Origin: an uncultured Burkholderiales bacterium
Lineage (GTDB): Bacteria; Pseudomonadota; Gammaproteobacteria; Burkholderiales; Burkholderiaceae_C
DNA length: 36,453 nt
Reading direction: 5' to 3'
NCBI GenBank assembly: GCA_903941205.1
Contig: CAJAOB010000066.1
Span: 1-36,453 of the forward strand
Below are positions 6,875-15,842 of the stretch, in pieces. The position numbers and the translations under genes are program-made. A model generated the notes under the pieces. That model made no database searches, was not told the origin of the DNA, and worked only from the letters and a program-made list of their open reading frames with translations. The stretch's first letter is position 1. Each line of letters begins with the position of its first letter.

Positions 6875-7735
6875 TTATTTGAAGATCACGGTCTTGTGGC
6901 CGTTGAGCAGCACGCGGTGCTCGCTGTGCCACTTGACGGCGCGGGCCAGCACCTGGCTTTCGGTGTCGCGGCCCATGGCGGTCAGGTCTTCGACCGTGCG
7001 GCTGTGCTCCACGCGGGCCACGTCCTGCTCGATGATCGGGCCTTCGTCGAGGTCGGAGGTGACGTAGTGCGCGGTCGCGCCTATGAGCTTGACGCCGCGC
7101 GCATGCGCCTGGTGGTAGGGCTTGGCGCCCTTGAAGCTGGGCAAGAACGAATGGTGAATATTGATCGCGCGGCCGGCCAGGTTCTGGCACAGCTCGTCGC
7201 TCAAAATTTGCATGTAGCGCGCCAGCACCACCAGCTCGGCGCCTTCAGACTGGATCACCTCGTACTGCCGCGCCTCGGCCTCGGCCTTGGTGGCGGCCGT
7301 CACCGGGATGTGGTGAAAGGGCACGTTGTAGCTGGCGGCGAGCTGATAAAAGTCGCGGTGGTTCGAGACGATGGCGCGGATGTCGAGCTTGAGCAGGCCC
7401 GACTTCCAGCGAAACAGCAGGTCGTTCAGGCAGTGGCCTTCCTTGCTGACCATGAGCACGGTTTTCATGGGCTGGCTGGCTTGGTGCAGGCTCCAGCGCA
7501 TGTTGAAGTCGCCGGCCAGCACGGCCAGGTCTTCCTTGATTGCTTCAAAGCTCAGCTGCTTGCAGGCAAAGCCCACGCGCATGAAAAACAGGCCGGTGGC
7601 GTCCTGGTCCTTGTCGTCGGCGTATTGGGCGGCGTCCAGGATATTGCCGCCGCGCTCGAACAAAAAGCCCGAAACGGCATGAACAATGCCCGGGCGATCC
7701 GGGCAGGACAGGGTGAGTGTGTAGGTGGGGCTCAT
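6875..7735 (-). CDS. purU: Formyltetrahydrofolate deformylase
   Basis: A 286-residue cytoplasmic enzyme hydrolysing 10-formyl-tetrahydrofolate to formate and tetrahydrofolate; in E. coli this supplies formate for PurT and balances one-carbon and glycine pools. An N-terminal ACT domain (MSPTYTLTLSCPDRPGIVHAVSGFL) precedes a formyltransferase-type catalytic domain from about residue 90 (KTVLMVSKEGHCLNDLL). Catalytic-region motifs are NIHHSFLPSFKGAKPYHQA and the Asp in DLDEGPIIEQDV. ATG 7735 is chosen because the ACT domain begins directly after it; the track start at 7840 adds 35 residues that do not fit the family. No good Shine-Dalgarno is visible; instead a 13-base palindrome lies five bases ahead. 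It diverges from the aminotransferase with a 135-base gap and is followed by the LysR gene after 23 bases. Confidence 0.95.
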   Translation of the reverse strand: MSPTYTLTLSCPDRPGIVHAVSGFLFERGGNILDAAQYADDKDQDATGLFFMRVGFACKQLSFEAIKEDLAVLAGDFNMRWSLHQASQPMKTVLMVSKEGHCLNDLLFRWKSGLLKLDIRAIVSNHRDFYQLAASYNVPFHHIPVTAATKAEAEARQYEVIQSEGAELVVLARYMQILSDELCQNLAGRAINIHHSFLPSFKGAKPYHQAHARGVKLIGATAHYVTSDLDEGPIIEQDVARVEHSRTVEDLTAMGRDTESQVLARAVKWHSEHRVLLNGHKTVIFK

Positions 7736-7739
7736 GGGA

Positions 7740-7752
7740 GCGACATTGTCGC
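7740..7752. promoter_or_regulatory. 13-bp palindrome ahead of purU
   Basis: GCGACA-T-TGTCGC is a perfect 6-base dyad around one centre base, immediately upstream of the purU start where a ribosome site would be expected. It could be an operator shared by the divergent purU and aminotransferase genes, perhaps for the LysR protein, although the spacing is shorter than the usual LysR T-N11-A box. It is assigned on symmetry alone. Confidence 0.3.
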
Positions 7753-7870
7753 AGGCGCAGATTTTGTCTGGCCGAGGTCGCCGGGCCAGCCCGCAACGGT
7801 GCCAGAATGGAACTCGCGCGCCCTCCGCTGGGCCCTTCACCGCACTTCATAAACACCCAGGAGATTTGCC

Positions 7871-9211
7871 ATGGCTTACCAGGACTTCAACATGGAGCAC
7901 CACTGGCTCCCTTTCACGCCGAACCGCAGCTTCAAGAAAGACCCGCGGGTCTTTGTGGCCGCCGACGGCATGCACTTCACCACGCACGACGGGCGTCAGG
8001 TGCTCGATGGCATTTCAAGTCTGTGGTGCGTGGGCGCCGGCCACAACCGAAAACCGATCAACGAAGCCATCAAGAAGCAGCTGGACACGCTGGACTACGC
8101 CACGGCCTTCCAGGCCAGCAACGACCAGGCCTTCAAGGCCGCCGAGATGATCGCCAACATGGCGCCCGGCGACTTGAACAAGGTGCTGTTTTGCAACTCC
8201 GGCTCGGAAGCGGCGGACACCTCACTGAAGGTGGCGCTGGCCTATCACCGCGCACGCGGCGAAGGTCACCGCAATGTGTTCATAGGCCGCGAGCGCGGCT
8301 ACCACGGGGTGGGTTTTGGCGGCATGAGCGTGGGCGGCATTCCGGCCAACCGCAAGGTTTATGGCACGGCGCTGCTGCCGCGGGTGGACCACATGCGCTT
8401 CATCCACGACCCGGTGACCCACGCCTACATCCACAACCAGGAGCCGGTCTGGCAGGAAGACATCCTGCTTGAACTGGAAAACCGCATCTTGCCGCTGCAC
8501 GACCCCAGCAACATCGCCGCCGTGATCGTCGAGCCGGTGGCGGGCAGTGCCGGCTGGTACCTGCCGCCGCAGGGCTACTTGAAGCGCCTGCGCGAGATCT
8601 GCGACAAACACGGCATCTTGCTGATTTTTGACGAGGTCATCACCGGCTTTGGCCGCATGGGTACCAACTTTGCGGCCGACTATTACGGCGTGGTGCCCGA
8701 CATGCTGAATTTCGCCAAGTGCGTGACGAACGGCGTGATTCCGCTGGGCGGCGTGATTTGCACCGACCGCATTTACGACTCCATGATGAAAGCCAACGCG
8801 GGCAGCCCGGAGCACGCGATCGAGTTCTTTCACGGCTACACCTACTCGGGCCACCCGGTGGCTTGCGCGGCGGCCATTGCCACACTGACCCTGTTCAAGC
8901 AAGACCAGTTGTTTGAACGCGCCGGCCAGATGGGCCCGGTGCTGGGCGACGCGCTGCACAGCGGCCTCAAGGGCCTGCCATCGGTGATCGGTATCCGCAC
9001 CCTGGGCCTGGCCGGCGCTGTTGAAATGGCGTCTATCCCCGGCGCGCCGGGCAAGCGCGCTTACGACGTTTTCATGACCTGCTTTCACAAGGGCGTGCTG
9101 GTGCGGCCGGCCGGTGAAAACATCGTGCTGTGCCCGCCCTACATCGTCGAAAAAGAGCATATCGAGCGCATGGTCAGCGTGGTCGCCGACGCGATCCGCC
9201 AGCACGCCTGA
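7871..9211 (+). CDS. Omega-amino acid--pyruvate aminotransferase (beta-alanine:pyruvate type)
   Basis: A 446-residue class-III, PLP-dependent aminotransferase that would move the terminal amino group of beta-alanine or a similar omega-amino acid to pyruvate. Visible features are the N-terminal HHWLPFTPNRSFKKDPR typical of the BauA group, GSEAADTSLK (phosphate-binding region), GYHGVGFGGMSVGG, the PLP-ring aspartate in LLIFDEVITGFGRMG, and the Schiff-base lysine K283 in FAKCVTNGVIPLGG. The sequence strongly recalls P. aeruginosa BauA/PA0132. AGGAG (7859-7863) lies seven bases before the ATG. It is monocistronic as far as visible: no malonate-semialdehyde dehydrogenase (bauC) follows, and 175 bases downstream is a tRNA on the other strand. 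It is divergent from purU. The substrate range (beta-alanine, gamma-aminobutyrate, taurine, diamines) cannot be settled from sequence. Confidence 0.93.
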   Translation: MAYQDFNMEHHWLPFTPNRSFKKDPRVFVAADGMHFTTHDGRQVLDGISSLWCVGAGHNRKPINEAIKKQLDTLDYATAFQASNDQAFKAAEMIANMAPGDLNKVLFCNSGSEAADTSLKVALAYHRARGEGHRNVFIGRERGYHGVGFGGMSVGGIPANRKVYGTALLPRVDHMRFIHDPVTHAYIHNQEPVWQEDILLELENRILPLHDPSNIAAVIVEPVAGSAGWYLPPQGYLKRLREICDKHGILLIFDEVITGFGRMGTNFAADYYGVVPDMLNFAKCVTNGVIPLGGVICTDRIYDSMMKANAGSPEHAIEFFHGYTYSGHPVACAAAIATLTLFKQDQLFERAGQMGPVLGDALHSGLKGLPSVIGIRTLGLAGAVEMASIPGAPGKRAYDVFMTCFHKGVLVRPAGENIVLCPPYIVEKEHIERMVSVVADAIRQHA

Positions 9212-9321
9212 AGCCCGGGCGCCTTGCCGGCGTGCCAAAGCGGCTGCCTTGCCAGCTCTTTGGTCCGCTGGCCGGGCCGGGAACATGGCCGACGAGAAAA
9301 CGCAGCCATAAAACGCAGGCG

Positions 9322-9351
9322 AAAAAAAAAGCAAGCCTCGTGAGCTTGCTT
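9322..9351 (-). terminator. Intrinsic terminator downstream of tRNA-Gly
   Basis: On the minus strand AAGCAAGC and GCTTGCTT form an 8-base stem around a 7-base loop, ending in a run of nine T (plus-strand A's 9322-9330). It lies 35 bases past the tRNA 3' end. On the plus strand only a broken T-run follows the hairpin, so it may also slow transcription from the aminotransferase gene. Confidence 0.75.
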
Positions 9352-9386
9352 CTTTGGGCTGCCTTTTTGAGGGCGGCCTGATTTTT

Positions 9387-9462
9387 TGGAGCGGGAAAAG
9401 AGGCTCGAACTCTCGACCTCAACCTTGGCAAGGTTGCGCTCTACCAACTGAGCTATTCCCGC
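9387..9462 (-). tRNA. tRNA-Gly (anticodon GCC)
   Basis: On the minus strand the sequence runs GCGGGAA TA GCTC AGTTGGTAGA GCGC, anticodon arm CCTTGCCAAGG, TTCGAGC T-loop, TTCCCGC, discriminator T and encoded CCA. All four stems pair. The anticodon GCC reads GGC/GGT, the major glycine codons in this GC-rich genome. Compared with the usual Burkholderiales sequence as I remember it, the T-stem is GAGAG/CTCTT in place of GCGAG/CTCGT, a compensated C-G to A-T change that keeps pairing. It has its own terminator; no other tRNA is adjacent. Confidence 0.97.
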
Positions 9463-9471
9463 GAAAGAAGG

Positions 9472-9500
9472 AGTGTAGCCGCAGAGAGCCCGGGTTTTGA
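9472..9500 (-). promoter_or_regulatory. Possible sigma-70 promoter of tRNA-Gly
   Basis: On the minus strand TACACT (9472-9477) is a fair -10 box about ten bases before the tRNA 5' end. Seventeen bases further is TCAAAA, a poor -35 match. A better TTGACG lies too far upstream. Position, more than sequence, supports this call. Confidence 0.35.
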
Positions 9501-9568
9501 GCGCCGGCGCCTCTCACGTCAATTTAATTGCCCCAAAGGAGGGCGCCAACTGCCTGCGCGCCCGCCCG

Positions 9569-12500
9569 CTAGGAGCGTTTGCCGTTCAGTCTGGCCAGCA
9601 TGCGCCTGAACCATTGCTCCAGATCGTCGACATAAGTGAACACCGCTGGCACCACCAGCAGGCTCAGGACGGTGGACGTGATCAGCCCGCCGATCACGGC
9701 AATCGACATCGGCGAGCGAAAGCTCGGGTCGGCGGCGCCCAGGCCGAAGGCAATGGGCAGCATGCCGGCGCCCATGGCCAGCGTGGTCATGATGATGGGG
9801 CGGGCGCGTTTGTGGCACGCGTCCAAGAGCGCCTCGCCGCGACCCATGCCCGCCACGGCGGGTCGCCCGTCGCTGCCGTCATGGCCGCGCCTGGCCACGA
9901 TGGCGTATTCCACCAGCAGGATCGAGTTCTTGGTGGCAATGCCCATGAGCATGATCAGCCCGATCAGGGACGGCATGGAAAAGCTTTTTTGCGCCAGCAG
10001 CAGGCCGACGAAGGCGCCGCCCAGCGACAGCGGCAGCGCGGCCAGGATCGTCACCGGGTGCAAAAAGTCCTTGAACAGCAGCACCAGCACGATGTAGATG
10101 CACAGCACGCCGGTCAGCATGGCCAGGCCAAAGCTGGCAAACAGCTCGCCCATGACCTCGGCGTCGCCGATCTCGACCACCTTGACGGCGGCCGGCAGGT
10201 TTTTCACCGCGGGCAACTCCTGCACCGCACGCGTCACGTCGCCCAGCGGCAGCCCTGAAAGCTCGATCTCGAAGTTGACGTTGCGCGAGCGGTCATAGCG
10301 GTCGATCACCGCCGGACCGGCAGCGATCTCCAGACTGGCCACCTGCGCCAGCATGACCGGGCCGGCGCCAGGCCGCAGGCTGGGCACGCTCAGGCGTTCG
10401 AGCACGCTCAGGTCGCGCCTGGCGGCGTCTTCGAGCTTGACCACGATGGGCACCTGGCGCTCGGGCAAATTGAGCTTGGGCAGCGACATCTCGTAGTCGC
10501 CCAGCGTGGCGATGCGCAGGGTTTCGCCAATCGCCGCGCTGGTCACGCCCAGGTCGGCGGCGCGCGCAAAGTCGGGGCGCACGGCGATTTCGGGCCGGGT
10601 CAGGCTGGCGCTGGACGCCACATTGCCCAGGCCGGGCACCGTGCGCAGGTCTTTTTCCACCGCGCGCGCGGCGGTCTGCAAGGCCAGCGGGTCTTCGCCG
10701 GTGAGCACCAGCACGTATTTTTCGCCCGAGCCGCCCAGCCCAACCTTGCTGCGCACGCCGGGCAGGGCTTCGAGGGCGGTGCGCATCTTGTTTTCAATGC
10801 CTTGCTTGCGCGGGCGCTCGCTGCGCTCGGTCAGCAGCACGGTCAGCGTGGCCTTGCGGGTTTCGGCGCTGCCGGCCATGGCAAACGGGTCGGTGCCAGC
10901 ACTGCCGCCGCCAATGGTGGTGTAGATGCTGCGCACATGCTCGACCCGGCTGACCAGCTGGCGCGCCTGCTCGGCGGCGGCCAGGCTTTGCGCCAGCGTC
11001 GAGCCGGGCGGCAGCTCAAGGTAGACCTGCGTTTGCGAGTTGTCGTCTGGCGGGATGAAGCCTGTCGGCAAGAGCGGGATCAGGGCCACCGAGCCAAAAA
11101 AGAACAGCGTGGCGCCGACCATGGTCAGCACGCGGTGCTTCATGCACCAGGCGGCGGCGCGCAGGTAGCGCGTCATCCAGGCCGGGTCCTGGTGCGCCGT
11201 GACGATGGGTTTGAGCAGGTAGGCCGCCATCATGGGCGTGAGCACGCGCGCCACCACCAGCGAAGCGAACACCGCCAGCGAGGCGGTCCAGCCGAACTGC
11301 TTGAAGAACTTGCCGGCCACGCCGCTCATGAAAGCCGTCGGCAAAAACACCGCCACCAGCGTGAAGGTGGTGGCCACCACGGCCAGGCCGATTTCGTCGG
11401 CCGCTTCCATCGCCGCCTGGTAGGGCGACTTGCCCATGCGCAGGTGCCGCACGATGTTCTCCACCTCGACGATCGCGTCATCAACCAGAATGCCGATGAC
11501 CAGCGAGAGCGCCAGCAGCGTCACCACATTGATCGAAAAACCCAGCCAGTACATGCCGATGAAGGCCGGGATCACCGACAGCGGCAAGGCGACCGCCGAG
11601 ACCAGCGTGGCGCGCCAGTCGCGCAGAAAAATCCAGACCACGATGACGGCCAGAATCGCGCCTTCGTAGAGCAGCTTGAGCGAGCCCTGGTATTCCTCGC
11701 GCACCGGCTCGACAAAGTTGAAGGCTTCGGTCAGCACCAGGTCCGGGTGCTGGGCTTGCAGCGACTTGAGCGCTGCCTGCACCGCGTCGCCCACGGCCAC
11801 CTCGCTCTCACCGCGGCTGCGCGAGACCTCGAAACCGACCACCGGCCGGCCGTCGAGCAGCGCGGCCGAGCGTGGCTCGGCGATGGTGTCGCTGACCGTG
11901 GCGACCTGGTCGAGCCGGATGCGCCGGCCGTCGCCGAGCGCCAGTTCCAGCTGGGCGAGCTCCTGCGCCGACTTGACCGTGGCCAGCGTGCGCACGGGTT
12001 GCTCGCTGCCGCCCAGGTCGGTGCGGCCGCCGGCGCTTTCGGTTTGCACCTGGCGCAGCTGGCGCGAGATGTCGGCGGCCGTCGCGCCCAAGGCTTGCAG
12101 GCGCAAGGGATCGAGCGCCACGCGCAGCTCGCGCGTAACGCCGCCCACGCGGTTGACCGCGCCCACACCGCGCACCGCCAACAGCTTGCGGGCCACCTCG
12201 TTGTCAACAAACCAGGACAGCGCCGCCGCGTCCATGCGCGCCGAAGCGATGGTGAAGGCCAGCACCGGCTGGCCGGCCAGATCGACCTTGCTGACGATGG
12301 GGTCCGACAGGTCGCCGGGCAGCTCGGAGCGCACGCGCGCCACCGCCGAGCGCACATCGTCAATGGCTTCCTGCACCGGCTTTTCAAGCCGGAATTCAGC
12401 CGTGACGGTGACCCCGCCGTCTTGCACCTTGGTGTACATGTGCTTGAGGCCTTGCACCGTGGCGATCGAGTTTTCGAGCTTGCGCGCGACCTCGGTTTCC

Positions 12501-12676
12501 AGCTGCGCGGGCGCCGCGCCCGGCAAGGAGGCGGCCACGCTGATGGTCGGCAAATCAATGTCCGGGAAGTTCTGCACCTTCATGGCCTGGAAGGACAGCA
12601 TGCCGGCAAAAGCCAGCAGCACGAACAGCATCACCGCCGGGATCGGGTTCTTGATCGACCAGGTCGAAACGTTCAT
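9569..12676 (-). CDS. RND efflux pump, inner-membrane subunit (HAE1/AcrB family)
   Basis: A 1035-residue proton-driven exporter with the usual AcrB layout: a first membrane helix (residues about 10-30), a large periplasmic loop, helices 2-6, a second periplasmic loop and helices 8-12. Proton-relay residues are present: paired aspartates in TM4 (LVIGILVDDAIVEVENIVRHL) and the TM10 lysine (MGIATKNSILLVEYA). The start MNVSTWSIKNPIPAVMLFVLL is typical. Its start overlaps the adaptor's stop by 4 bases (ATGA), so translation is coupled. It is last of three genes (outer-membrane factor, adaptor, pump). No regulator gene adjoins the operon. Drugs, solvents or metabolites are possible substrates; the HAE1 family covers hydrophobic and amphiphilic compounds, and nothing in the sequence narrows this further. 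The 714-residue plus-strand ORF across it is an antisense shadow. Confidence 0.95.
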   Translation of the reverse strand: MNVSTWSIKNPIPAVMLFVLLAFAGMLSFQAMKVQNFPDIDLPTISVAASLPGAAPAQLETEVARKLENSIATVQGLKHMYTKVQDGGVTVTAEFRLEKPVQEAIDDVRSAVARVRSELPGDLSDPIVSKVDLAGQPVLAFTIASARMDAAALSWFVDNEVARKLLAVRGVGAVNRVGGVTRELRVALDPLRLQALGATAADISRQLRQVQTESAGGRTDLGGSEQPVRTLATVKSAQELAQLELALGDGRRIRLDQVATVSDTIAEPRSAALLDGRPVVGFEVSRSRGESEVAVGDAVQAALKSLQAQHPDLVLTEAFNFVEPVREEYQGSLKLLYEGAILAVIVVWIFLRDWRATLVSAVALPLSVIPAFIGMYWLGFSINVVTLLALSLVIGILVDDAIVEVENIVRHLRMGKSPYQAAMEAADEIGLAVVATTFTLVAVFLPTAFMSGVAGKFFKQFGWTASLAVFASLVVARVLTPMMAAYLLKPIVTAHQDPAWMTRYLRAAAWCMKHRVLTMVGATLFFFGSVALIPLLPTGFIPPDDNSQTQVYLELPPGSTLAQSLAAAEQARQLVSRVEHVRSIYTTIGGGSAGTDPFAMAGSAETRKATLTVLLTERSERPRKQGIENKMRTALEALPGVRSKVGLGGSGEKYVLVLTGEDPLALQTAARAVEKDLRTVPGLGNVASSASLTRPEIAVRPDFARAADLGVTSAAIGETLRIATLGDYEMSLPKLNLPERQVPIVVKLEDAARRDLSVLERLSVPSLRPGAGPVMLAQVASLEIAAGPAVIDRYDRSRNVNFEIELSGLPLGDVTRAVQELPAVKNLPAAVKVVEIGDAEVMGELFASFGLAMLTGVLCIYIVLVLLFKDFLHPVTILAALPLSLGGAFVGLLLAQKSFSMPSLIGLIMLMGIATKNSILLVEYAIVARRGHDGSDGRPAVAGMGRGEALLDACHKRARPIIMTTLAMGAGMLPIAFGLGAADPSFRSPMSIAVIGGLITSTVLSLLVVPAVFTYVDDLEQWFRRMLARLNGKRS

Positions 12677-13890
12677 GGTTTGGCTCCTGCCTTGCCGGCC
12701 GGCGCTGCGGGGGCGGCTGCAGGGGTGGGGACAGGTGCGGGCGAGGAGGCCGCAGGGGATGCAGCTGAAGGCGTTGCCTCGGCCACGCGCACCAGATCGC
12801 CGTCATTCAAAAAGCCGGCGCCACTGACAACGATGGACGCATCGGGCGTCAGCCCGGACAGCAGCTCGACCTGCTCGCCCACCAGCCGGCCGGTTTGCAC
12901 CTTGCGCTGGCGCACGCGCTGGTCGGGGCCGAGCTCGAAGACGTAGTTGAAACCGTCGCGCACCACCAGCGCGCGCTGGGCGATGGTTTGCGCGCTGGAG
13001 CTGCCCAGGTCGAACTCGCCGCGCGCGAACATGCCGGGTCGGGCCTGCATCTGGGGCTGTACCGGCAAGTCAACGTAGACCAGCGCCGAGCGGGTTTGCG
13101 GATCGACCGTGGGCGCGATCATGCGCACCCGGCCCTGCAGCTCGCCGCCGGCCACGGGCTGCACGCTCACCCGCATGCCCGGGCGCAAGCGCGCGAGTTC
13201 GGCTGAAGTCACCTCCGCGCGCCACTCGAGCCGGCCCTGGCGGATCAGCCGGAACAGCTCGGTGCCGGTGCCGACGACCGCGCCCAAGGTGGCACTGCGG
13301 GCAGAAATGATGCCGGCGTCGGGCGCCAGCACCGTGGTTTGCTGGGCGCGCAACTCCTGCACTTTCAAGGCGGCGCGGGCTGCGGCAACGCGCGCCTCGG
13401 CGGCTTGCGCGCTGGCCGCGTACTGGCTGATTTGCTGCGCGCTCAGCGCGCCCGAGCCTTGCAGCGTGCGCGCCCGCTCGGCGTTGCTGACGGCTTCTGC
13501 CGCATTGGCCTGGGCTTCGAGCAGGCTGGCGCGGGCCTGCGCCACATCGGCCTGCACGCTGTCACTGGCAAAGACGGCCAGCGTCTGCCCGGCGCTGACA
13601 CGGTCGCCGACATTGACCAGCAGCTGCGACAGGCGCAAGCCGTTGGACTCCGCGCCCACCAGTGCCTCTTGCCAGGCGGCGATATTGCCGTTGGCCGCCA
13701 GCCGGATCGGCAGCTGCACGGTCTGCGTGCGGGCCACCGAGACAGTCAGCGCAGGGCGGCCGGGTGCGGCGGCAGGCGCCGGCGCCGCGCCTTGCGGGGC
13801 GCGCTTGGCGCTGATCACAAAGTAAGCACCAGCGGCCAGCGACACGGCGAGCAGGACCAAGAGCGTGCGCTTGAGCGGAAAAGGGTTCAT
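12673..13890 (-). CDS. RND efflux periplasmic adaptor (membrane fusion protein)
   Basis: A 405-residue adaptor linking the RND pump to the outer-membrane factor. An N-terminal signal-anchor (LKRTLLVLLAVSLAAGAYFVI) is followed by a biotinyl-lipoyl-like half (VGAESNGLRLSQLLVNVGDRVSAGQTLAVF), an Ala-rich alpha-hairpin (about residues 110-190), the second lipoyl half (VLAPDAGIISARSATLGAVVGTGTELFRL), a beta-barrel (about 215-290) and a membrane-proximal domain (about 300-370). The last 35 residues are a low-complexity Ala/Pro/Ser tail (SAASPAASSPAPVPTPAAAP) that is not part of the fold. There is no lipobox cysteine, so it is anchored by the N-terminal helix or released. It is the middle gene of the operon: 107 bases after the outer-membrane factor, with a 4-base overlap into the pump. 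Confidence 0.95.
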   Translation of the reverse strand: MNPFPLKRTLLVLLAVSLAAGAYFVISAKRAPQGAAPAPAAAPGRPALTVSVARTQTVQLPIRLAANGNIAAWQEALVGAESNGLRLSQLLVNVGDRVSAGQTLAVFASDSVQADVAQARASLLEAQANAAEAVSNAERARTLQGSGALSAQQISQYAASAQAAEARVAAARAALKVQELRAQQTTVLAPDAGIISARSATLGAVVGTGTELFRLIRQGRLEWRAEVTSAELARLRPGMRVSVQPVAGGELQGRVRMIAPTVDPQTRSALVYVDLPVQPQMQARPGMFARGEFDLGSSSAQTIAQRALVVRDGFNYVFELGPDQRVRQRKVQTGRLVGEQVELLSGLTPDASIVVSGAGFLNDGDLVRVAEATPSAASPAASSPAPVPTPAAAPAAPAGKAGAKP

Positions 13891-13997
13891 GGTGAATCTT
13901 TTGTCAAAGGGTCAGGAAAGCCCGGGCGCCTGATGCTGCGGGCAGCAGCGACGGCGGGTTGAAGGCGTGAGAAAGCCGGCAAGGCATGGGCAGGGCT

Positions 13998-15506
13998 TCA
14001 GCGCGCCAGGGCCGTGGGCGCCGCTTCGCGGTCAGGCAGGCTGCGCGTCCAGCCGCCGCCCATGGCGCGGTACAGCGACACCCAGGCGGCCAGACGCTCG
14101 CGCTGCAAGCCGGCGTCCAGCGATTGGGCCGCCAGTTGCTGGCGCCGGGCGTCTTCGAGTTCGAGCCCGCTGGCAAGGCCGGCCCGGTGGCGGGCGTCGG
14201 CGCCGGCCAGCGCGGCGCGGTAGTCGGCCAGCGCGCTTTGGGCCTCGCGGCTGCGGTCGGCCGTGGCCTGCAAGTTCACCAGCGCTTCCTCCACCTCGCG
14301 CACCGCCAGCCGGACGCGGGCGCGGTACAAGGCGGCGGCTTCTTCGTAACGCGCCTTCGCGGCCTGCACATTGGCCGCGCTGCGGCCGGCGTCAAAGATC
14401 GGCAAGCTCAGGGCCACCGGCCCGACCGACCAGGTGCTGAGTTCGCTGTTGTCGCCATTGAGGCTCAGGCCCGAGCGGCCGATAGCGCCTGTCAGGCTCA
14501 GGCGCGGGTAACGCTGGGCTTCGGCAGCGCCCACATCGGCGCTGGCCGCGGCCACCTCGCGTTCGGCGGCAAACACATCGGGCCGCTGTGCCAGCGCCTG
14601 GGCCGGCACGCTGTCAAGGCGCAGCGCTGCGGGCGACAAGATCGCGTCACCGGCGGGGGAACGCGCCTGCAACTGCGCGCGCAAAGCCGGCTCGGCCAGC
14701 CCCGTCAGTGCCACGAGAGCCTTGAGCTCAAGCTCGCACTGGCCGCGCTGCTGACTGGCGCGGCCACCGGCTTCGGCCGCGCCGGCACGGGCCAGCACGG
14801 CCAGAGCCGGCGCCGTGAACCCCGCTTGCGCGCTCAAGTCGCTCAGGCGCGCCGTTTGCTGGCGTGACAGCGCTTCGGCCAGCGCCAGGTCTTCGAGCTG
14901 GCGGCAGCTGCGCCAGGCGATGTAATGGTTGGCCAGCTCGGCGGCCACTGAAACGCGCGCCTCGTGCCACTGCGCCTGAGCCCCGGCCAGGCGCTCGCTG
15001 GCAGCGCTCTGGCCGGCCCGCTTGCTGCCAAAAAGATCGATTTCCCAGGACGCCTGCAAGCCGGCCTGCGCGCTGCTGACCGTGGGCGCCGGCCCGGGCA
15101 TGCCGGGCTGCTGCGCCAGGCTTCGGCTGATGCTGGCGTTGGCGTCCAGCCGCGGCAGCGTGTCGGCGCCCGCAGACACCCGCACTGCGCGCGCCTGCTC
15201 AAGCCGCGAGCGAGCGCTCGCCACACTCGGGCTGAGCTCCTGCGCGGCCTGAATCAGCGCCACAAGCACCGGGTCGCCCAGCTGCTCCCACCAGCGCGCC
15301 AACTCGGGCAGCTGGCCCCGGTGCGGCAAACCGGCCGCAGCGACGGGCGCCTGCCACTGCGCGGGCAGCGCCGGTGCGGGCATGGCGGGTGGCGCAGGCA
15401 GCGCGCAAGCGCCCAGCAACACCAGCGCAGCCACGCTGGCCACACCGGGCCGCAAGCGGCGCCACGCCCCCCGGGCCCCTGAACAATCTGACGGTATGCG
15501 CTTCAT
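13998..15506 (-). CDS. NodT-family outer-membrane efflux lipoprotein
   Basis: A 502-residue TolC-like outer-membrane factor. The lipoprotein signal ends at the lipobox LLGAC (C34), after an Arg-rich n-region. Two outer-membrane-efflux repeats follow; ARWWEQLGDPVLVALIQAAQELSPSVASARSRLEQAR and FGSKRAGQSAASERL are typical NodT features, as is the second-repeat start QRPDVFAAEREVAAASADVGAAEAQRYPRLSLTGAIG. ATG 15506 is chosen over the track start 15602 since it gives a normal signal peptide; MDFHWQGKGRR ten residues upstream is an alternative. It is first gene of the tripartite efflux operon. The promoter should lie in the 336 bases between this gene and glnE, where I see no strong box. Confidence 0.93.
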   Translation of the reverse strand: MKRIPSDCSGARGAWRRLRPGVASVAALVLLGACALPAPPAMPAPALPAQWQAPVAAAGLPHRGQLPELARWWEQLGDPVLVALIQAAQELSPSVASARSRLEQARAVRVSAGADTLPRLDANASISRSLAQQPGMPGPAPTVSSAQAGLQASWEIDLFGSKRAGQSAASERLAGAQAQWHEARVSVAAELANHYIAWRSCRQLEDLALAEALSRQQTARLSDLSAQAGFTAPALAVLARAGAAEAGGRASQQRGQCELELKALVALTGLAEPALRAQLQARSPAGDAILSPAALRLDSVPAQALAQRPDVFAAEREVAAASADVGAAEAQRYPRLSLTGAIGRSGLSLNGDNSELSTWSVGPVALSLPIFDAGRSAANVQAAKARYEEAAALYRARVRLAVREVEEALVNLQATADRSREAQSALADYRAALAGADARHRAGLASGLELEDARRQQLAAQSLDAGLQRERLAAWVSLYRAMGGGWTRSLPDREAAPTALAR

Positions 15507-15842
15507 TCGACGGCCTTTGCCTTGCCAGTGAAAATCCATGAGCTCAATCGGCGGGCAGACTGCTGCGCTGGCCGCCGAAGGCCACGGCCCGAATTGAAAC
15601 ATAGGCGAGTGGCATTTTTGCGTTTGCAGGGCTTTCAGGCCTCGCTTGGCAGACTGGCATGGGGGTGGCTGCGGCGAGGGTTCAGCTTGCGTCGGCCGAA
15701 AAAAGGGGGACCGTTTGATTCGGCTGAATCGCTGAAGGCGTCCATCAGCTCCCGCGGCTCATGGCGCTCCAGCGCCTCAAAGCCCTTATCGCGACGGCAT
15801 CAAGCCTGACCCTGATGACCGGGCGGGACCGGCTTCACGCAC

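Noticed and set aside
10802-12946. 714-residue plus-strand ORF
   Set aside because: Antisense to the RND pump and adaptor; His/Arg/Gln-rich composition typical of a shadow frame in GC-rich DNA.
15522-15809. 95-residue plus-strand ORF between the efflux operon and glnE
   Set aside because: Overlaps the start of the outer-membrane factor, no recognisable features, Arg-rich; likely spurious.
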